Source: Streptomyces sp. HD (lineage in GTDB: Bacteria; Actinomycetota; Actinomycetes; Streptomycetales; Streptomycetaceae). From it: a DNA stretch of 64,000 bases. Within the stretch, counting starts at the first letter, position 1, and every line of letters starts with the position of its first letter. The notes beneath the pieces were generated by a model. It ran no database searches. It saw nothing but the letters and a program-made list of their open reading frames with translations, and was not told where the DNA came from. The position numbers and the translations under genes were made by a program. Below, piece after piece: positions 43,311 to 51,664 of the stretch. The stretch lies in contig NZ_JAQMYP010000005.1 in the NCBI RefSeq assembly GCF_028369295.1, positions 186,001-250,000 of the forward strand, in the 5' to 3' direction.

Positions 43311-43353
43311 CTGAGGGGGCAGGCCGCGCGCAGTCGCGCTGCCCGCCCCTCAG
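43311..43353. terminator. Bidirectional terminator hairpin
   Basis: CTGAGGGGGCAGGC at 43311 pairs with GCCCGCCCCTCAG ending 43353 around a G+C-rich loop, between two convergent genes. No U-tract, as is common in actinomycetes. Confidence 0.7.
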
Positions 43354-43397
43354 AGGCTCGCCTAGGTGTGCCATCTCATGACATTGGTTCCTCGCTG

Positions 43398-44387
43398 TCA
43401 GGCTCGGCGGGCATACGACGTGAGGCGATCGGCGAGCGCGATGACGAGGTCGCGGAGTTCATCGGGGCGCTCGATGACGAACGGCCGGTCGAGCGAGGCG
43501 AGTACCGGGGGCAACCAGTCGAGCCGCTCCGCCCGCAGCTCGACGCGCAGCCAGCGCTCGGTCGCCCGGTCCTCGCCTGCCACGGGTGCGTACTCCTCCA
43601 GGCTCGCGACGCTGGCCGGAAGGTGGGCGCGGATCTGCTCAACTGTCCCGTGGATCCGCAAGGTCACCTCATGCCGGTACTCGGCCGTGGCGAACCCTGA
43701 CAACACGCGCTGTGCCGGACCGGGACCCGCTGGCGCCTCGAATGCGCCGGGCAGGGTCCGCGCGTCTGCGATGCGATCGAGCCGGAAGGTTCGGTCCTCG
43801 CCGATCTGGGCGTCCTTGCCCGTGACGTACCACCGGCCCCCATGGGCGACGATCCCGTACGCGTGCAGCGTGCGTTCGCTGCGCCGTCCGTCACGGTCGG
43901 TGTAGCGGATCGAGACCGGTCGGCGGTGGCGCACCGCATCGGCGATCGTGAGCAGGACCCCGGCGTCCGGGGTGTCGAACTCGCCGGGCCGATCCGTGAA
44001 GGCGAGAGCTTCCAGGATTGTGTCGAGTCGATGGGCGATGTGCTTGGGCAGCACCCGCCGGATCTTGGCCGATGCCGTCTCGCTTGCCGTGTGCTCCGTC
44101 GTCGTCAACCCTGCTCGGCGGCCGGCGACCAGGCCGAGCAGCACGGCCAGCGCCTCGTCGTCGCTGAGCATGAGCGGAGGCAAGCGGTACCCGGGGGCGA
44201 GCCGGTACCCGCCGTAGCGGCCGCGCACCGATTCCACGGGCACGTCCAGGTCGATCAGCTGGTCCACATACCGCCGCACGGTGCGCCCTTCGACGCCGAG
44301 CCGGTCGGCGAGTTCGGCCACGGTCCGGGTGCCGCCCGACTGCAGCAGCTCCAGGAGGGTCAGCACGCGGCCGGTGGGTCGAGGCAT
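43398..44387 (-). CDS. WYL-domain (YafY-like) transcriptional regulator
   Basis: This 329-residue regulator starts with a DeoR-like winged helix ('RVLTLLELLQSGGTRTVAEL', 'LGVEGRTVRRYVDQLIDL', 'GRYGGYRLAPGYRLPPLML'), then a WYL domain ('AVRHRRPVSIRYTDRDGRRS', 'HAYGIVAHGGRWYVTGKDA', 'FRLDRIADARTL') and a WCX C-terminal domain. WYL domains sense ligands or nucleic acids. Divergent from a VOC-family gene, the usual target for this family. 93 bases separate the starts. Confidence 0.93.
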   Translation of the reverse strand: MPRPTGRVLTLLELLQSGGTRTVAELADRLGVEGRTVRRYVDQLIDLDVPVESVRGRYGGYRLAPGYRLPPLMLSDDEALAVLLGLVAGRRAGLTTTEHTASETASAKIRRVLPKHIAHRLDTILEALAFTDRPGEFDTPDAGVLLTIADAVRHRRPVSIRYTDRDGRRSERTLHAYGIVAHGGRWYVTGKDAQIGEDRTFRLDRIADARTLPGAFEAPAGPGPAQRVLSGFATAEYRHEVTLRIHGTVEQIRAHLPASVASLEEYAPVAGEDRATERWLRVELRAERLDWLPPVLASLDRPFVIERPDELRDLVIALADRLTSYARRA

Positions 44388-44480
44388 GTCCGCAGCCTAA
44401 CGCGAATACAGGACCGATTCTGTCCACTATTTCTCCTAGCCTGCGACGTGCACGCCTCCAGCACGACCAAGGAGATTCCC

Positions 44481-44879
44481 ATGGACTTCGTCTCGATCCG
44501 CATCATCACCAGCGACGTAGCGCGCCTCGTCGACTTCTACGAGCGAGCCACAGGAGCGCGGGCGACGTGGGCCACCGAAGACTTCGCCGAACTCAAGACC
44601 CCGGGCGCCACCCTCGCGATCGCCGGCACCCGCACCGTCCCGCTGTTCGCCCCGGGCTCTGCCCGCCCGGCGGACAACCACAGCGTGATCACCGAGTTCC
44701 TCGTCGACGACGTGGACCGCGTTCACCAGAACCTGACCGGCTTCGTCACCGACTTCGTCACCGAGCCCACCACGATGCCCTGGGGCAACCGGTCGCTGCT
44801 GTTCCGCGACCCCGACGGCAACCTCGTCAACTTCTTCACCCCCGTCACCCCGGCGGCCATCGAAAAGTTCGCACGCTGA
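44481..44879 (+). CDS. VOC/glyoxalase-superfamily protein
   Basis: This 132-residue protein has two beta-alpha-beta-beta-beta modules: 'VSIRIITSDVARLVDFYERA' with 'FAELKTPGATLAIAG', and 'SVITEFLVDDVDRVHQNL' with 'SLLFRDPDGNLVNFFTP'. The layout fits vicinal-oxygen-chelate dioxygenases, lyases or drug-binding resistance proteins; activity cannot be assigned. ATG 44481 follows AAGGAG by 6 bases. Divergent from the WYL regulator. A strong terminator follows. Confidence 0.9.
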   Translation: MDFVSIRIITSDVARLVDFYERATGARATWATEDFAELKTPGATLAIAGTRTVPLFAPGSARPADNHSVITEFLVDDVDRVHQNLTGFVTDFVTEPTTMPWGNRSLLFRDPDGNLVNFFTPVTPAAIEKFAR

Positions 44880-44901
44880 CGCCACGCACAGCCAATCACG
44901 C

Positions 44902-44927
44902 GGGAGCCCTGAGACCCCAGGGCTCCC
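44902..44927. terminator. Terminator hairpin after VOC gene
   Basis: GGGAGCCCTG (44902-44911) pairs perfectly with CAGGGCTCCC (44918-44927) across a 6-base loop, 23 bases after the VOC stop codon. Confidence 0.75.
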
Positions 44928-44967
44928 CGTGAACGCGGCTACCGAGTCCAGGAGCGCCACCAGCAGA

Positions 44968-45130
44968 GGACATCCGAACGCCCCGCTGACCCCCGAAGGA
45001 CGTCTGCGCTTGTGTCTGCGGATCGACGCGGGACGTCCGATCGCGCACGTCGCTGCGGAAGCCGGGATCTCCCGCCGCTGCCTGACCAAGTGGTAGGCCC
45101 GCTGGCGCGCACGGCGAGAACGGTCTGTTC
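44968..45130 (+). pseudogene. IS481-family transposase N-terminal relic
   Basis: 'GHPNAPLTPEGRLRLCLRID' followed by 'AGRPIAHVAAEAGISRRCLT' and 'KW' is the leucine-zipper/helix-turn-helix start of IS481 transposases. A stop codon follows (45094-45096); 'ARWRA' then 'HGENGL' continue in shifted frames, and the DDE domain is absent. Confidence 0.7.
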
Positions 45131-45549
45131 CTCGCGGGCCAGGATCCACTCCCTCGACACCTGTGATCTCGCGCTCGGTGTCCCGCCGGAAAGCAGCTGC
45201 GCGAGCGGACGGCGGTTCGCACCGAGACGGCCACTCCCGCGCCGTGGTCGACCTGGCTGACCGAGCTGGCCGCGCGCCCGCTGGACGGCGAGACAGCCCC
45301 CAGGGGGTGACCGCGTGAGCACGGTCAACGCCGCTACCGAGGCGTGTTGGCCCAGGCAGGCTTCTCCCCGGAGGGCTTGCCCGCCATGTCCCCTGAGTTG
45401 AGAGAGCTGCCCCTACACCGGCAGCCTCTGCCGCATTTGCCGCGGTCACTCAGCACACCCTTGAAGACTGTCTCGCTGGTGGTTCATGGATCGACGGCCT
45501 CGCTCAGCGGTGACGAGACATACGACGTCGACGGGCCAGCGCGAGGGGC
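45131..45549. other. 419-base gap without recognisable gene
   Basis: No feature could be supported. The interval lies between two transposase or gene relics and probably holds further degenerate DNA. Confidence 0.4.
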
Positions 45550-45735
45550 GTGAGCCCGATGGGGCCCGGCGCCGCGATCGGCACGCTGGTGACCGAGTGG
45601 GCCTGGGAGATCCCGGCCGCTGGCGCTTCCCCGCGGGAACGGTGGGAGGCCATCGCCCCGGAGTCCGCCGGGCACGTCGTCGCGGTCGGGTACGACGTCG
45701 ACTCCGGCCGGCTCACCGTGGCCCCGGAGTCGGCG
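45550..45735 (+). pseudogene. DUF721 (DciA-like) protein fragment
   Basis: 'PGAAIGTLVTEWAWEIPAAG' and 'GHVVAVGYDVDSGRLTVAPE' resemble the central DUF721 domain found in actinobacterial DciA-like proteins, which act with the replicative helicase. The fragment lacks both ends and runs into unrelated sequence. It may derive from a plasmid or a paralogous copy. Confidence 0.5.
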
Positions 45736-46206
45736 GCGAGAGCAGGTTCGGCGGTGATCAGGTGCTCGCGCAGTGCTGCGAGCTCGTCGCAGAGATGTGC
45801 AATGTCCGCGTGGAGGGCTGCGCCGGGGGCGCGCAGGGACTGTTCGTACTCACGGGAGCCGGGGAAGCGGATGGCATCCAGGCCGGACGTGACCGGCTCT
45901 GGACGGTCCGGGTGGCGCCCCGCGTACAGCCGGTCGCACGGGCGGCGTAATCGAACGAGTCCTCGGGACTGTCCGCTGGCGGGGCGGTTCGGCCAGTGGA
46001 TGCCCAGGACCGGACTCTCCGTGCCGGCGTTCGAACGGAGCGTCGAACGGCAGTTGCTGGTCCTGCAGGTGGCAGTCGTGGCCGGAACTCTGTTCTCGCG
46101 AGCAATCGCGACAATGGACACGTCATAAATCGTTTGGGCTCACTTCTGCGTGTGAATACGGTGCTTCTGTCCAACGACATCCAGCCCTGACCAAACTGGA
46201 GACACG
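45736..46206 (-). other. Unassigned remnant region
   Basis: The minus strand at about 45740-45950 reads 'CDRLYAGRHPDRPEPVTSGL' and 'DAIRFPGSREYEQSLRAPGA', then 'LCDELAALREHLITAEPAL', with natural protein composition, but no start or family could be assigned. Further right, up to the secreted-protein gene, nothing is recognised apart from its ribosome binding site. Confidence 0.35.
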
Positions 46207-46680
46207 TTGCGTTTCAGAACACGTACCGCCTTCCGCGCGATAGCGGTAGCAGCCCTCACGATCGCCCCGCTGTCCTCGATCTCGCCTGCTGCGCAAGCGG
46301 ATTCCGCCCAACCACGGGTACTCAAGCCGACTGCCTGCGACGGAAAAACCAAGGGACACATCGTCAAGTGGTACACCCCGCATGTGCCCCTCGCCAGGGT
46401 GCCGTTGCGCTGCGGCACCGAGAATGGCTTCGGCTTCAACAAGATCCGTAAGAAGCACTGGAGCCCCACCGTCGACGAGGACATCGCCAACACCCTCGCT
46501 CGTCCCACCAGCGACTACGAGCAGGACCCGAACACTCGGGTCTTCCTGCTGAAAGACCTGGCGCCCTGCCGGGGCCAGTACCGCGTCGTCGTGTCGTACC
46601 TCGACTACGGCTCGACGGGCATCAAGGGCATCATCACCGCCTACCACGAAGACCTGGCGAGCGCGGGCGCTCGCTGCTGA
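46207..46680 (+). CDS. Small secreted protein of unknown function
   Basis: This 157-residue protein has a clear Sec signal peptide (MRFRTRTAFRAIAVAALTIA, cleavage near 'AAQADSA') and a ~125-residue mature domain with four cysteines ('LKPTACDGK', 'PLRCGTENGF', 'LAPCRGQY', 'AGARC') that could form two disulfides. It includes 'WSPTVDEDIANTL' and 'VVSYLDYGSTGIKGIITAYH'. TTG start 46207 has GGAG 5 bases upstream. No family recognised; extracellular effector or enzyme inhibitor are possible. A perfect terminator follows. Confidence 0.7.
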   Translation: MRFRTRTAFRAIAVAALTIAPLSSISPAAQADSAQPRVLKPTACDGKTKGHIVKWYTPHVPLARVPLRCGTENGFGFNKIRKKHWSPTVDEDIANTLARPTSDYEQDPNTRVFLLKDLAPCRGQYRVVVSYLDYGSTGIKGIITAYHEDLASAGARC

Positions 46681-46686
46681 CTGGAC

Positions 46687-46718
46687 GCGGGGACGGGGCG
46701 CACACCACCCGTCCCCGC
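46687..46718. terminator. Terminator hairpin after secreted-protein gene
   Basis: GCGGGGACGGG (46687-46697) pairs perfectly with CCCGTCCCCGC (46708-46718) over a 10-base loop, 6 bases after the stop codon. Confidence 0.8.
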
Positions 46719-46732
46719 ACTAGCCTCTTGGT

Positions 46733-47092
46733 ATGACTGCCGCGTCCTTCTCTCCCGCCCGCGCCGCACGGATGACCGCTGACGCGCTGCGCGGGCGCTC
46801 TGTCGACAGCCCGCAGTCCGGCACCATCCAGGTCGTGGACGTCGCCGCAGACGGGGACAGCTGGCCCATCCGCATTCGGTTCACCACCCGTGCCCACCAC
46901 TGGCCAGTCCACCGCACGTGGGAGACCTCCTTCGAGCCGGCCGACGTGACCGACGAAGACGAGCCCTGCACAGGTGAGTTCGGCGACGACCACGCGCAGG
47001 AACTAGCGGCAAACGCGCTCACCCTGCTCCTGGAGTACCTCGCCACCGGCCCCGGAGGCGGCATCCACGAAATCGCCCCCGATCCCAGCTGA
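46733..47092 (+). CDS. Hypothetical protein, 119 residues
   Basis: No family recognised. The protein is soluble and acidic, with 'TIQVVDVAADGDSWPIRIRF' and 'WPVHRTWETSFEPADVTDED' suggesting a small beta domain, followed by a helix 'HAQELAANALTLLLEYLATG'. It sits right after a terminator and 1 base before the next gene, so the two form an operon. ATG 46733. Confidence 0.6.
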   Translation: MTAASFSPARAARMTADALRGRSVDSPQSGTIQVVDVAADGDSWPIRIRFTTRAHHWPVHRTWETSFEPADVTDEDEPCTGEFGDDHAQELAANALTLLLEYLATGPGGGIHEIAPDPS

Positions 47093-47093
47093 A

Positions 47094-47510
47094 GTGACCT
47101 TGGCCCCCTCGATCTGCTCGGCTGGCGGACAGTTCACCGGCTGGCCGGAGCAGGCCATGGACGTGTTGTGGCAGCTCCAGGGCGAACCGACCCACGCGAC
47201 CCGCGAGCGTTACCGCGCGGACCGCGAACGCCTGGTTCGGCAGCCGATGATCGCCCTGCTCAACGAGGTCGCGGACACCGATGCCCGGTACGAGGACTTC
47301 TCCGTCTGGCACTACCGCACCGACTCCTGGTGGTGGCAGCACCAGGGCGCGGTGATCCGGCTCGGCCGCAAGATCGAGATCGGTCTCCGGTTCGCCCTGG
47401 ACGGCCTGCGGATCCAGGGCGCCTGGTGGTACCCCGATCCCGGCCAGGTGGACATGTTCCGCGAAGCCGTGGCCTGCGAGGGGAGCGGCCGCGAACTGTC
47501 CGCCATGTGA
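47094..47510 (+). CDS. DUF2461-like protein, short
   Basis: This 138-residue protein opens 'GGQFTGWPEQAMDVLWQLQG' and 'DRERLVRQPMIALLNEV', like the start of the DUF2461/TIGR02453 family (F-x-G-W-P, then R-x-P-M-x-A-L-L). Full members are ~210-220 residues, so this one is short and the middle ('YRTDSWWWQHQGAVIRLGRK') diverges. GTG 47094 starts 1 base after the previous stop. An imperfect hairpin (47542-47566) follows. Function of the family is unknown. Confidence 0.6.
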   Translation: MTLAPSICSAGGQFTGWPEQAMDVLWQLQGEPTHATRERYRADRERLVRQPMIALLNEVADTDARYEDFSVWHYRTDSWWWQHQGAVIRLGRKIEIGLRFALDGLRIQGAWWYPDPGQVDMFREAVACEGSGRELSAM

Positions 47511-47559
47511 AGCGCGCCGCCTGACATTACGAGGGCGCCGTGCGGCACGGGAGGCCCCC

Positions 47560-47800
47560 GTGCTGCCGGCCCCCAGAAGGTGATGCGCTCCTTCAGCGCC
47601 GACCGGTCGTCCATCGCCGATATCCGTCCGGCACCTCAGCCGGGGGACGGCACGGTCGAAGACGGGCCCGGGATCGAGGGCACCGGAGAGCACATCCGGC
47701 AGCAGTTCGGGAATGTAGGCGCGGACCGGGGCGGTGCCTCCGCGCAGCGTGATGCTGCGGTCCAACACCCGCAGCAGAACGCCCCCCTGCGTTCTCCGCC
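47560..47800 (-). pseudogene. Zinc-type alcohol dehydrogenase C-terminal fragment
   Basis: Three frames together give 'SITLRGGTAPVRAYIPELLP' plus 'DVLSGALDPGPVFDRAVP', then 'PPAEVPDGYR' and 'MDDRSALKERITF', the C-terminal end of medium-chain dehydrogenases. At least two frameshifts are needed and the catalytic domain is missing. Confidence 0.7.
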
Positions 47801-47885
47801 GCACGGCACCCACGCACAGCCGACCGCTATCCAGCAGCAACTTGCACGTCACACGACAGTGTTGACTCATCGCCCGCCCAGATGA

Positions 47886-48245
47886 TCAAGTCAGAGACGT
47901 ACCCGTGAGTACGTAAACGAGGGCCTTCTGACCACGCCCCTTGGGGGAAATCTTCGTGCGATGGCGGCGGAGGTCGCCCGAAAAATCGCTCGGCCGGATC
48001 GAGGTGTGGTCGACAGTGCTGCGCCGTGAACGATGTACGGCCGCAGCTGGATGAACTGCTGTTCTCCTCGACCAGCCGGTGAGGACGAGCAGATCGGGGT
48101 GCAGGATGATCCGGCCGCGGCGCTGGAAGAGAGTCCTTTGGTTGACGCCGGCGGCGATCTTCGCCGCTGCTCGCTTCTCGTTCAACTCGTGGGCGGTGGC
48201 GCCGATGTAGTCGGCCTCGGCGAGCGGAGTGCCGATCTCGTTCAT
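47886..48245 (-). CDS. Hypothetical protein, 119 residues, possibly frameshifted
   Basis: ATG 48245 with GGAGG 6 bases upstream begins MNEIGTPLAEADYIGATAHE, then 'KRAAAKIAAGVNQRTLFQRR' and 'GRIILHPDLLVLTGW'. These ~60 residues look like a conserved small cytoplasmic protein. Beyond 'LTGW' the sequence becomes Arg/Ser-rich and unlike a folded domain, so a frameshift near 48070 is likely and the gene may be inactive. It follows the carboxylesterase gene on the same strand. Confidence 0.5.
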   Translation of the reverse strand: MNEIGTPLAEADYIGATAHELNEKRAAAKIAAGVNQRTLFQRRGRIILHPDLLVLTGWSRRTAVHPAAAVHRSRRSTVDHTSIRPSDFSGDLRRHRTKISPKGRGQKALVYVLTGTSLT

Positions 48246-48304
48246 GGGGATCCTCCGGAGGGGTTCGTTCGCACGGTCCGCGGGAGATGTGCGGATCACG
48301 GGCG

Positions 48305-49915
48305 TCAGGAGTTGCGCGACCAGAAGGCGCAGCGGTGTTCTGCCGCCGCGTCCACGCCGGAGGGTGTGTTCCGGGCCAGCTGCTGGGTGTGCGGGAAGGG
48401 CGGCCAGTGGTCGCCGGGCGTGCCGGTTCTGGCGAACGTCGTCCACGCGGCGAGCATGCGTCGGGAGAGGGCGGACTGTCCGTCGTCGAGGCGGAGGTCG
48501 CCCATGCCGAACAGGTAGGGCAGCTCCGCGCTGTGGTAGGCGCCCAGCGGGAAGTCGGGGTGGAGGTCGGGTGCGGGTGGGTGGCGGTCGGCGAACTCGT
48601 AGCTGTAGACCGGAACATGCCTGGCCAACAGCCGGTCGGCGGCCAGCGTAGGGCACACCCAGCTGCGGTCGGTGCCGACCTTGGCCCAGGCCAGTGCGGG
48701 CGTGGCGCCGGGCGGGTACGCGCGGGCGATGCGGGCCGCTTGCCGCCTGCCGTAGGTCTCGGTGAGCAGGCGGCGGTAGTCCGCTGCCGCCATCGGCCCG
48801 TCCAGCGTGAACAGGGCGGCGAACAACCGGTGTTCATCACGGGTGTTGCCCTGCAGGACGGGCACGCGAAGGACGTCGCCGGCGGCGAGCGCGCGGACCG
48901 GCGAGTGGGGCAGGACACTCGTCCCGTAGGCGGGCTGGTGGAAACGGCCGTTGAGGGACAACACGTCCTTGACGGGCTTGGCACGCAGGCACTTCAGGCT
49001 GCGGCAGCCCAGAGCACCGCGGCCCTTGGCAGCCAGCTTGTCCTGGTGCTCGAAATAAGTGGCGGCGGGGTCGCCGGGCGCGAGCGTGTTCTTGGGCCAG
49101 TTCTGCAGGCAGGAGCCGCTTTGGATGACCGCGCGGTGGAAGAGTCCGGCGGCGTTGGGCGAGGTCAGCTGGGCGCACACGCTCGCGCCTCCGGAGGACT
49201 CGCCCATGAGCGTGACATTGCCGGGATCACCGCCGAACGCGGCAGCGTTGTCCCGTACCCAGCGCAGCGCCGCCTGCTGGTCCTGCAGGCCGAAAGCCCC
49301 GGAGTCAGGCAGGTCGGGATGGGCGAAGAAGCCCAGGGCGCCCAGGCGCGAGTTGACCGTCACGACCGTGACGTCGCCCTGCCGGGCCATCCGGGTGGCG
49401 TCGTACTGATCCCCGGAGCCCGAGCTGAAGGCCCCGCCGTGTAACCACACCACGACCGGCCGCGGGGTGTCGCTGCGGGTCCTCGCCCGCACCCTCGCCC
49501 CCGCCGCGCGGTCCGCCCCATCAGCGGGCGTGGTGACGTTGAGGTACAGGCAGTCCTCCGCGGAGTCCGCCACCTCGGGCTGCGCGCAGGCCGGTCCGGG
49601 CTCGGCCGCCGTCCGCGTGCCGGTCCAGGTGGGTGGCGCGGCCGGGGGTCGCCAGCGCAGCGGGCCGACCGGTGGCGCCGCGTAGGGGATGCCCTGATAG
49701 GTGGTGACGCCGTCGGCGGTCACCCCCTCCAGGCGGCCCTGGCGAGTACGGGCGGTGTCCGACCGGGCCTCGGGGTGCTGACCTTGGGCAGGCTGCCTGT
49801 GCGGGTGCTGCCCGGCCGTCGCCGGCGAGGTCTGCGCCGCATCCGCTGTGCCCATCACCGCCATGAGGAGGGCCGCGCCCAGTGCGGCGCCGGTGGTGGA
49901 GCGTCGCTTCGGCAT
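48305..49915 (-). CDS. Exported type-B carboxylesterase
   Basis: This 536-residue enzyme has a Sec signal ('RSTTGAALGAALLMAVMG', cleavage near 'ADA-AQT'), 'EDCLYLNVTTP', the oxyanion segment 'VVVWLHGGAFSSGSG', the nucleophile elbow 'GESSGG' (S240), and the His segment 'AYHSAELPYLFG'. It resembles type-B carboxylesterases that hydrolyse diverse esters. ATG 49915. Divergent from a TetR gene with a palindromic operator between; ester-type ligands may be sensed by that regulator. Confidence 0.93.
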   Translation of the reverse strand: MPKRRSTTGAALGAALLMAVMGTADAAQTSPATAGQHPHRQPAQGQHPEARSDTARTRQGRLEGVTADGVTTYQGIPYAAPPVGPLRWRPPAAPPTWTGTRTAAEPGPACAQPEVADSAEDCLYLNVTTPADGADRAAGARVRARTRSDTPRPVVVWLHGGAFSSGSGDQYDATRMARQGDVTVVTVNSRLGALGFFAHPDLPDSGAFGLQDQQAALRWVRDNAAAFGGDPGNVTLMGESSGGASVCAQLTSPNAAGLFHRAVIQSGSCLQNWPKNTLAPGDPAATYFEHQDKLAAKGRGALGCRSLKCLRAKPVKDVLSLNGRFHQPAYGTSVLPHSPVRALAAGDVLRVPVLQGNTRDEHRLFAALFTLDGPMAAADYRRLLTETYGRRQAARIARAYPPGATPALAWAKVGTDRSWVCPTLAADRLLARHVPVYSYEFADRHPPAPDLHPDFPLGAYHSAELPYLFGMGDLRLDDGQSALSRRMLAAWTTFARTGTPGDHWPPFPHTQQLARNTPSGVDAAAEHRCAFWSRNS

Positions 49916-49969
49916 GGTCCGGTCCTCTCCTCGTGCCGCTGCAGTGTCCAGGCGGCCCATCCCTTTTTA

Positions 49970-49985
49970 CAATACGTTCGTATTG
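49970..49985. promoter_or_regulatory. TetR operator between carboxylesterase and TetR genes
   Basis: CAATACG-TT-CGTATTG has perfect 7-base arms and lies between the divergent starts (55 bases from the esterase, 64 from the regulator). It is A+T-rich in a G+C-rich context and fits a TetR dimer site controlling both genes. Confidence 0.72.
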
Positions 49986-50049
49986 CCACAACGACATTAG
50001 GCTGATCCGCCCAGGAGGGCAAGCACGAGGAAGAGAGGTGCCCGTCGAC

Positions 50050-50643
50050 GTGCCGCGACAGGTAGACCACAAGGCCCGCCGGGACCAGATCGCCGAGGCG
50101 CTGCTGGACATCGTCGCCGACCATGGACTGGAAGCGATCTCCGTGCGGGCCGTGGCGGCGCAGGCAGGCGTCTCAACCGGCCGCATCCAGCACTACTTCG
50201 CCAACAAGGACGAACTGCTCGCCTATGCGATCGAGTACCAGGACTGGCTGGTCCAGCAGCGGTGGAACGAGCAGGCATGGCCCGAGGGCGAGCCCACCCC
50301 CCGGGAGGCGCTGCGCTGGGTGCTGCTGGAGACGATCCCCAGGGACGACCGGCGCCGCCGCGAGTGGCTCGTCGGCGTCGCGTACCTCATCCGCATGCTT
50401 GCGAACCCCAAACTGCGAGCCCTCTACGTCGACGGGCTGCCCCGCCTCTACCGGCTCCTCGCCGACCTCGTCCGCATGGCCCAGGAAGCCGGCGACATCG
50501 CGCCGGACCGCGACCCCGATGTGGAAGCGGAACTGCTCTTCGGCCTCGCCGACTCGCAGGGGCCACCCGTCGTCCTGGGCCTGCGCACCCCCGAACAAGC
50601 CACCGCTGCCATCGACTATTACCTTGACCATCTGTTCCAGTAA
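50050..50643 (+). CDS. TetR-family transcriptional regulator
   Basis: This 197-residue repressor starts 'VPRQVDHKARRDQIAEALLD' with the helix-turn-helix 'ISVRAVAAQAGVSTGRIQHYFANKDELL' (recognition helix STGRIQHYF). The C-terminal part ('WVLLETIPRDDRRRREWLVG', 'DVEAELLFGLADSQGPPVV') is a BetI/TetR_C_6-like ligand domain. GTG 50050 was chosen; GTG 50038 is an alternative four codons earlier. It probably represses the divergent carboxylesterase through the 49970 palindrome. Confidence 0.9.
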   Translation: MPRQVDHKARRDQIAEALLDIVADHGLEAISVRAVAAQAGVSTGRIQHYFANKDELLAYAIEYQDWLVQQRWNEQAWPEGEPTPREALRWVLLETIPRDDRRRREWLVGVAYLIRMLANPKLRALYVDGLPRLYRLLADLVRMAQEAGDIAPDRDPDVEAELLFGLADSQGPPVVLGLRTPEQATAAIDYYLDHLFQ

Positions 50644-50689
50644 CCGCCGATGGCGGGGCATCGACTGACCAGAACTTCGCCGTATGACG

Positions 50690-50903
50690 TCCAGGTCGGT
50701 GACCTCGCGCCATGGCCTTTCCTGAGGAGATCGTCCAAGGTGGGGGCGCGGCCGCCGCCCTGGCCATGGTCTTCAAACTCGTCGAGTCCGCCCAGCAGCG
50801 GTGGCGGGCCGTGAACGCAGCCCACCTCGTCGCCCTGGTCCGTGCCGGAACCCGCTTCGAGCGCGGCCACCTCGTCGAACGCTCCGAGAGCCACGCGGCC
50901 TGA
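50690..50903 (+). pseudogene. IS256-family transposase C-terminal relic
   Basis: 'ALAMVFKLVESAQQRWRAVN' and 'AAHLVALVRAGTRFERGHLV' match the very C-terminus of actinobacterial IS256-type transposases. The catalytic domain is missing and the upstream sequence is unrelated. Confidence 0.7.
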
Positions 50904-51079
50904 ACCACCGCAGCTGAACCACCGGTCAAGACTCCTGACCCCTCAGCCCGGCAGCAGGGCCGGCGCGTCGGGCCGATGGGTTTGCCCGTTGCCTGAAGTC
51001 TTCCTTGTGACACGCCCGCCCCGTCGGCGGATCAGGAAGCAGCAGGCCCCGGTGTCATGGAGGAGAGGTGGAGGCCAGG

Positions 51080-51664
51080 ATGAACAATCCGATTCGGCTG
51101 TACATGTCGATGTCGCTCGACGGCTATATCGCAGGCCCGGACGATCGGCCAGGGCAGGAGCTCGGACGCGACGGCGGACGGCTTTTCAACTGGCTCGACG
51201 ACCGGGAGTCCGACGGTCCGAGCGGTCAGGTCTACCGCGAAGCGACGGGGACCGGCGCGGTGATCTCCGGCCGTCGGACCTTCGAACTCGCCGGGCGCTG
51301 GCAGGGCGACCATCACGACGGCGTACCGATCTTCGTCCTCACCCACGAGGTGGATGACGGGGACGTGCCACCCGGCCAGGCGCGTTTCGTCACCGATGTC
51401 GAGGACTGCGCCCGTCAGGCTCGCGCAGCTGCAGGGGACCGGCCGGTCATGGTCCATGGGGCGGGCGCGGCGCAAGCACTTCTGCGAGCCGGCCAGCTGG
51501 ACGAGATGGAGATCCATCTGATTCCGGTCCTCCTCGGGGGCGGCCGACGGCTGTTCGACCACCTGGGTAGTGATCACATCGAACTCGACCTCGTCCGACG
51601 GCTCGAAGATCGAGACGTCACGCACCTTCGTTACCGGGTGCATCGGACCGAGGAGGCCGCGTGA
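51080..51664 (+). CDS. Dihydrofolate-reductase-like (RibD C-terminal) protein
   Basis: This 194-residue protein has the family start 'IRLYMSMSLDGYIAGPDD', the NADPH-binding 'GTGAVISGRRTFELAGRW' and 'VMVHGAGAAQALLRAGQLDE', and ends 'RRLEDRDVTHLRYRV'. It is a stand-alone reductase of unknown substrate. ATG 51080 follows GGAGG by 5 bases. Its stop overlaps the GTG of the VOC gene by 4 bases, so the two are translationally coupled. Confidence 0.9.
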   Translation: MNNPIRLYMSMSLDGYIAGPDDRPGQELGRDGGRLFNWLDDRESDGPSGQVYREATGTGAVISGRRTFELAGRWQGDHHDGVPIFVLTHEVDDGDVPPGQARFVTDVEDCARQARAAAGDRPVMVHGAGAAQALLRAGQLDEMEIHLIPVLLGGGRRLFDHLGSDHIELDLVRRLEDRDVTHLRYRVHRTEEAA

